Below are positions 32,629 to 34,157 of a stretch of 34,157 nucleotides of DNA, piece by piece. The translations under genes were made by a program, and so were the position numbers. Positions within the stretch are counted from its first letter, which is position 1. The number at the start of each line of letters is the position of its first letter. The DNA comes from Streptomyces lateritius (GTDB lineage: Bacteria; Actinomycetota; Actinomycetes; Streptomycetales; Streptomycetaceae), in contig NZ_BMTO01000002.1 in the NCBI RefSeq assembly GCF_014649715.1, forward strand, positions 628,575 to 662,731, given 5' to 3'. The notes below the pieces were generated by a model, which saw only the letters and a program-made list of their open reading frames with translations, was not told where the DNA came from and did no database searches.

Positions 32629-33627
32629 TCACCCCGCCGGCATCAACCCGATCGCCCGATAGGCCCGGTCCACCAGGGGCCGCGCCATCCCCCGGGCCCG
32701 CTCGGCGCCGTCCCGCAGCACCTGATCCACATGTCCCGGATCGGCAGCCAGCTCCGCATGCCGCTCCCGGACCGGCCTCAGCAGCTCGACGACCGCGTCC
32801 GCCGTGTCCTTCTTCAAAGATCCGTAGGACTCGTATGCACCGGCCAGCACCTCCGGATTCCCACCCGTCGCGGCGGCCAACAGATCCAGCAGATTCGCCA
32901 CGCCCGGACTCGCCTCCCGGTCGTACGCGACATCCCGCCCGCTGTCCGTCACCGCCCGCATGATCTTCCGCCGGACCGTCTCCGCGTCGTCCAGCAGATA
33001 GACGATCCCGGTCCCGTTCTCGTGCGACTTCCCCATCTTCGAGCGAGGGTCCTGCAGATCCATGACACGAGCGGCCACCGCCGGGTGCGTCGCCTTCGGC
33101 ACGGTGAACACGTGCCCGTACCGCTGGTTGAACCGCACGGCCAGATCCCTGGTCAGCTCCACGTGCTGCGTCTGGTCGTCACCCACGGGAACCTCCTCGG
33201 TCCCGTAGGCCAGGATGTCCGCCGCCATCAGCACCGGGTACGTCAGCAGGGAGAGCCGCACGCTCTCCCCGGCGGCCCGTGCCCGAGCGCCCTTCTCCCT
33301 GTACTGGATCATCCGCCGCAGCTCGCCGTCCGTGGCCGTGCACTCCAGCAGATACGAGAGCCGGGCGTGTTCGTCCACATGACTCTGGACGAACACGGTG
33401 CACAGCCTCGGATCGAGTCCCGCCGCGAGAAGCAGTGTCGCCGCCTGCCGACTGAGCCGTCGCACCCGCGCCGGATCGTGTTCCGCGGTGAGCGCGTGCA
33501 GATCGACGACGCTGAACAGCGCGTCGGACCGGTGCTGATCATCCTCGACCCACCGCCGTACGGCCCCGAGGTAGTTGCCCAGCGTCAGATGTCCGGTCGG
33601 CTTTACCCCACTGAAGATCCGCTTCAT
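32629..33627 (-). CDS. trpS: Tryptophanyl-tRNA synthetase, probable auxiliary TrpRS1
   Basis: The 332-residue class I synthetase has the HIGH-equivalent in PTGHLTLGNYLGA, the KMSKS loop SKMGKS, and GDDQTQHVELTRDLAVRFNQ. Streptomyces coelicolor carries two TrpRS enzymes; the auxiliary one (SCO3334) is indolmycin-resistant and regulated by ribosome-mediated attenuation. This gene matches it in sequence as recalled and in its tandem-Trp leader. I therefore infer the same role; resistance itself cannot be read from sequence. Two adjacent ATGs (33630, 33627) are possible; AAAGGA fits the second better. Confidence 0.93.
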   Translation of the reverse strand: MKRIFSGVKPTGHLTLGNYLGAVRRWVEDDQHRSDALFSVVDLHALTAEHDPARVRRLSRQAATLLLAAGLDPRLCTVFVQSHVDEHARLSYLLECTATDGELRRMIQYREKGARARAAGESVRLSLLTYPVLMAADILAYGTEEVPVGDDQTQHVELTRDLAVRFNQRYGHVFTVPKATHPAVAARVMDLQDPRSKMGKSHENGTGIVYLLDDAETVRRKIMRAVTDSGRDVAYDREASPGVANLLDLLAAATGGNPEVLAGAYESYGSLKKDTADAVVELLRPVRERHAELAADPGHVDQVLRDGAERARGMARPLVDRAYRAIGLMPAG

Positions 33628-33707
33628 CATGCGTCCTTTCCCTCTCCTGCTCCTGTGTCGGAGCGGCCGCCGGCCCGACGGCCGGCTCCCGGAGGGGGAA
33701 ACGCGAA

Positions 33708-33728
33708 CGGCCGCCGAGGCGGCGGCCG
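33708..33728 (-). terminator. Attenuator terminator hairpin upstream of trpS
   Basis: On the minus strand CGGCCGCCG-CCT-CGGCGGCCG forms a perfect 9-bp stem, followed by TTCGCGTTTC. It forms segments 3 and 4 of the trpS attenuator. Confidence 0.8.
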
Positions 33729-33766
33729 CTGAGCGCATGCGTGTCTCAGGCCGCCGTCAGGCGGCC
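33708..33766 (-). promoter_or_regulatory. trpS transcription attenuator: four alternating complementary segments
   Basis: Minus-strand segments are: 1, GGCCGCC (33766-33760, starting within the second Trp codon); 2, GGCGGCC (33755-33749); 3, GGCCGCC (33727-33721); 4, GGCGGCC (33715-33709). Pairing 1:2 leaves 3:4 to form the terminator, while pairing 2:3 prevents it. A ribosome stalled at the two Trp codons would mask segment 1 and favour 2:3, allowing trpS expression when charged tRNA-Trp is scarce. Confidence 0.82.
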
Positions 33767-33798
33767 CACCACTGAAGGGTGCACGCGTGCGTAGTCAT
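33757..33798 (-). CDS. trpS leader peptide with tandem Trp codons
   Basis: A 13-codon frame, MTTHACTLQWWAA, has TGG-TGG at codons 10-11, immediately before attenuator segment 1. Its stop lies in the loop of hairpin 1:2. No Shine-Dalgarno precedes the ATG, and TACGCT lies 6 nt upstream, so it is probably translated from a leaderless mRNA. Its role is to sense tryptophanyl-tRNA charging, not to make a functional peptide. Confidence 0.88.
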   Translation of the reverse strand: MTTHACTLQWWAA

Positions 33799-33804
33799 AC
33801 GCGG

Positions 33805-33810
33805 AGCGTA
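33805..33810 (-). promoter_or_regulatory. Candidate -10 of the trpS leader transcript
   Basis: TACGCT on the minus strand ends 6 nt before the leader ATG. The -35 is poorly defined and would overlap the divergent TTGACA of the rRNA promoter. Confidence 0.5.
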
Positions 33811-33826
33811 CGCCCAGGGCCCGGGG

Positions 33827-33855
33827 TTGACACGGGATTAACGCGTCCGTAGTGT
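33827..33855 (+). promoter_or_regulatory. Strong promoter TTGACA-17-TAGTGT, first promoter of the rRNA operon
   Basis: A perfect -35 TTGACA (33827-33832) and TAGTGT (33850-33855) with a 17-bp spacer match the housekeeping sigma HrdB consensus. The predicted start is near 33862, reading toward the right end. Confidence 0.8.
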
Positions 33856-34157
33856 TCTCCGAGTTGTCCGACGTGAGCACCGACCCCGGTCGGCCCCGGA
33901 CAGCGATTCCGCAAGAACCATCAGGAGCTGACGCCGCTTCATCGCGCCGTCGTGCTTTCTGTGCGTTTTTGCGAAATGAGGAATCCACGTTCGAAGGTTT
34001 GAACGCGAGTCCCCGATTAGCGTCGGCGGCCAGGAATCCGCTAAAGTCTCACTCGTCGGAACGGCCCAACAGCCGCAAAGACAACTCCCGCTGACTGGGA
34101 ATCAGGCCCGAAAGGATCTGATAGAGTCGGAACCGCCGGAAAGGGAAACGCGAAAGC
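33856..34157 (+). promoter_or_regulatory. rRNA operon upstream (leader/multi-promoter) region; 16S gene lies beyond the window
   Basis: The GC content falls, and the text GATCTGATAGAGTCGGAA (34115-34132) followed by CCGGAAAGGGAAACGCGAAA is the pattern I recall from Streptomyces rrn leaders just before 16S rRNA. Further -10-like elements occur: TAAAGT (34042-34047) and TAGAGT (34122-34127), consistent with the several tandem promoters known for these operons. No protein gene is credible here; an 80-codon frame at 33852-34094 has no support. Confidence 0.8.

Noticed and set aside
33746..33988. An 80-codon minus-strand frame over the trpS leader
   Set aside because: It is out of frame with the WW leader peptide and would run through both divergent promoters.
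33852..34094. An 80-codon plus-strand open frame near the right end
   Set aside because: It lies in the rRNA operon promoter/leader region, its base composition is not coding-like, and it has no motif or ribosome site.
1..34157. CRISPR arrays, tRNA genes, insertion sequences or integrase genes
   Set aside because: No regularly spaced repeats, cloverleaf sequences or transposase motifs were seen. The only tandem array is the 17-bp cseB-cseC repeat, which has no spacers.

Overview
This is a high-GC actinobacterial chromosome segment, almost certainly Streptomyces. The evidence is strong GC bias at third codon positions, many GTG starts, several apparently leaderless genes, a rare TTA leucine codon in an accessory gene, and conserved gene groups: a sigE-cseA-cseB-cseC cell-envelope-stress operon, a disA/radA pair, ilvD, and a trpS gene with a tandem-Trp attenuator. 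From memory this matches the S. coelicolor stretch from trpS1 (SCO3334) through ilvD (SCO3345) to sigE-cseC (SCO3356-3359). That synteny is recalled, not computed.

Left end (1-6123, minus strand): an accessory NLR-like conflict module. A NACHT ATPase with an N-terminal helical domain and degenerate C-terminal LRRs lies upstream of a trypco2 gene. The trypco2 gene is translationally coupled (TGATG) to a trypsin-like protease/NACHT/LRR protein that runs off the window. The two NACHT proteins share the same linker and NACHT core but carry different N-terminal modules, which suggests effector swapping. The protease-NACHT gene has an in-frame TTA codon, so translation may depend on the bldA tRNA.

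6124-9700: a secreted M23 (LytM) peptidase behind a long leader with mutually exclusive hairpins, then a TetR regulator divergent from a 14-TM DHA2-type MFS efflux pump, with nested palindromic operators between them.

9716-13134 (minus): sigE, cseA, cseB, cseC. Between cseB and cseC is a 17-bp tandem repeat that encodes a relay of overlapping 6-codon mini-ORFs leading into the cseC start. The sigE promoter has an 11-bp-spaced direct repeat that is a good CseB-site candidate.

13355-18746: genome maintenance and envelope genes: mutY, a PAP2 phosphatase, a membrane-anchored BsuPI-like protein, disA (c-di-AMP synthase) and radA. 18921-20657 encodes an unusual fusion of an ECF-sigma-like region, a zinc anti-sigma motif, a TM helix and an extracellular domain with a Pro/Thr-repeat tail.

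20686-24156: a Cys-rich conserved protein divergent from Ppx/GppA phosphatase, a sugar-phosphate isomerase-like TIM barrel and a coupled TetR. This resembles the mycobacterial Rv0495c-Rv0500 neighbourhood. 24285-31952: ilvD, an AfsK-like Ser/Thr kinase with a PQQ-type propeller, an SH3 protein, a small membrane protein, an ABC-2 exporter pair and proC. 31976-33798 (minus): isochorismatase-family hydrolase and trpS with its leader peptide WW codons and four alternating complementary segments. The window ends inside the promoter region of an rRNA operon (plus strand), divergent from trpS.
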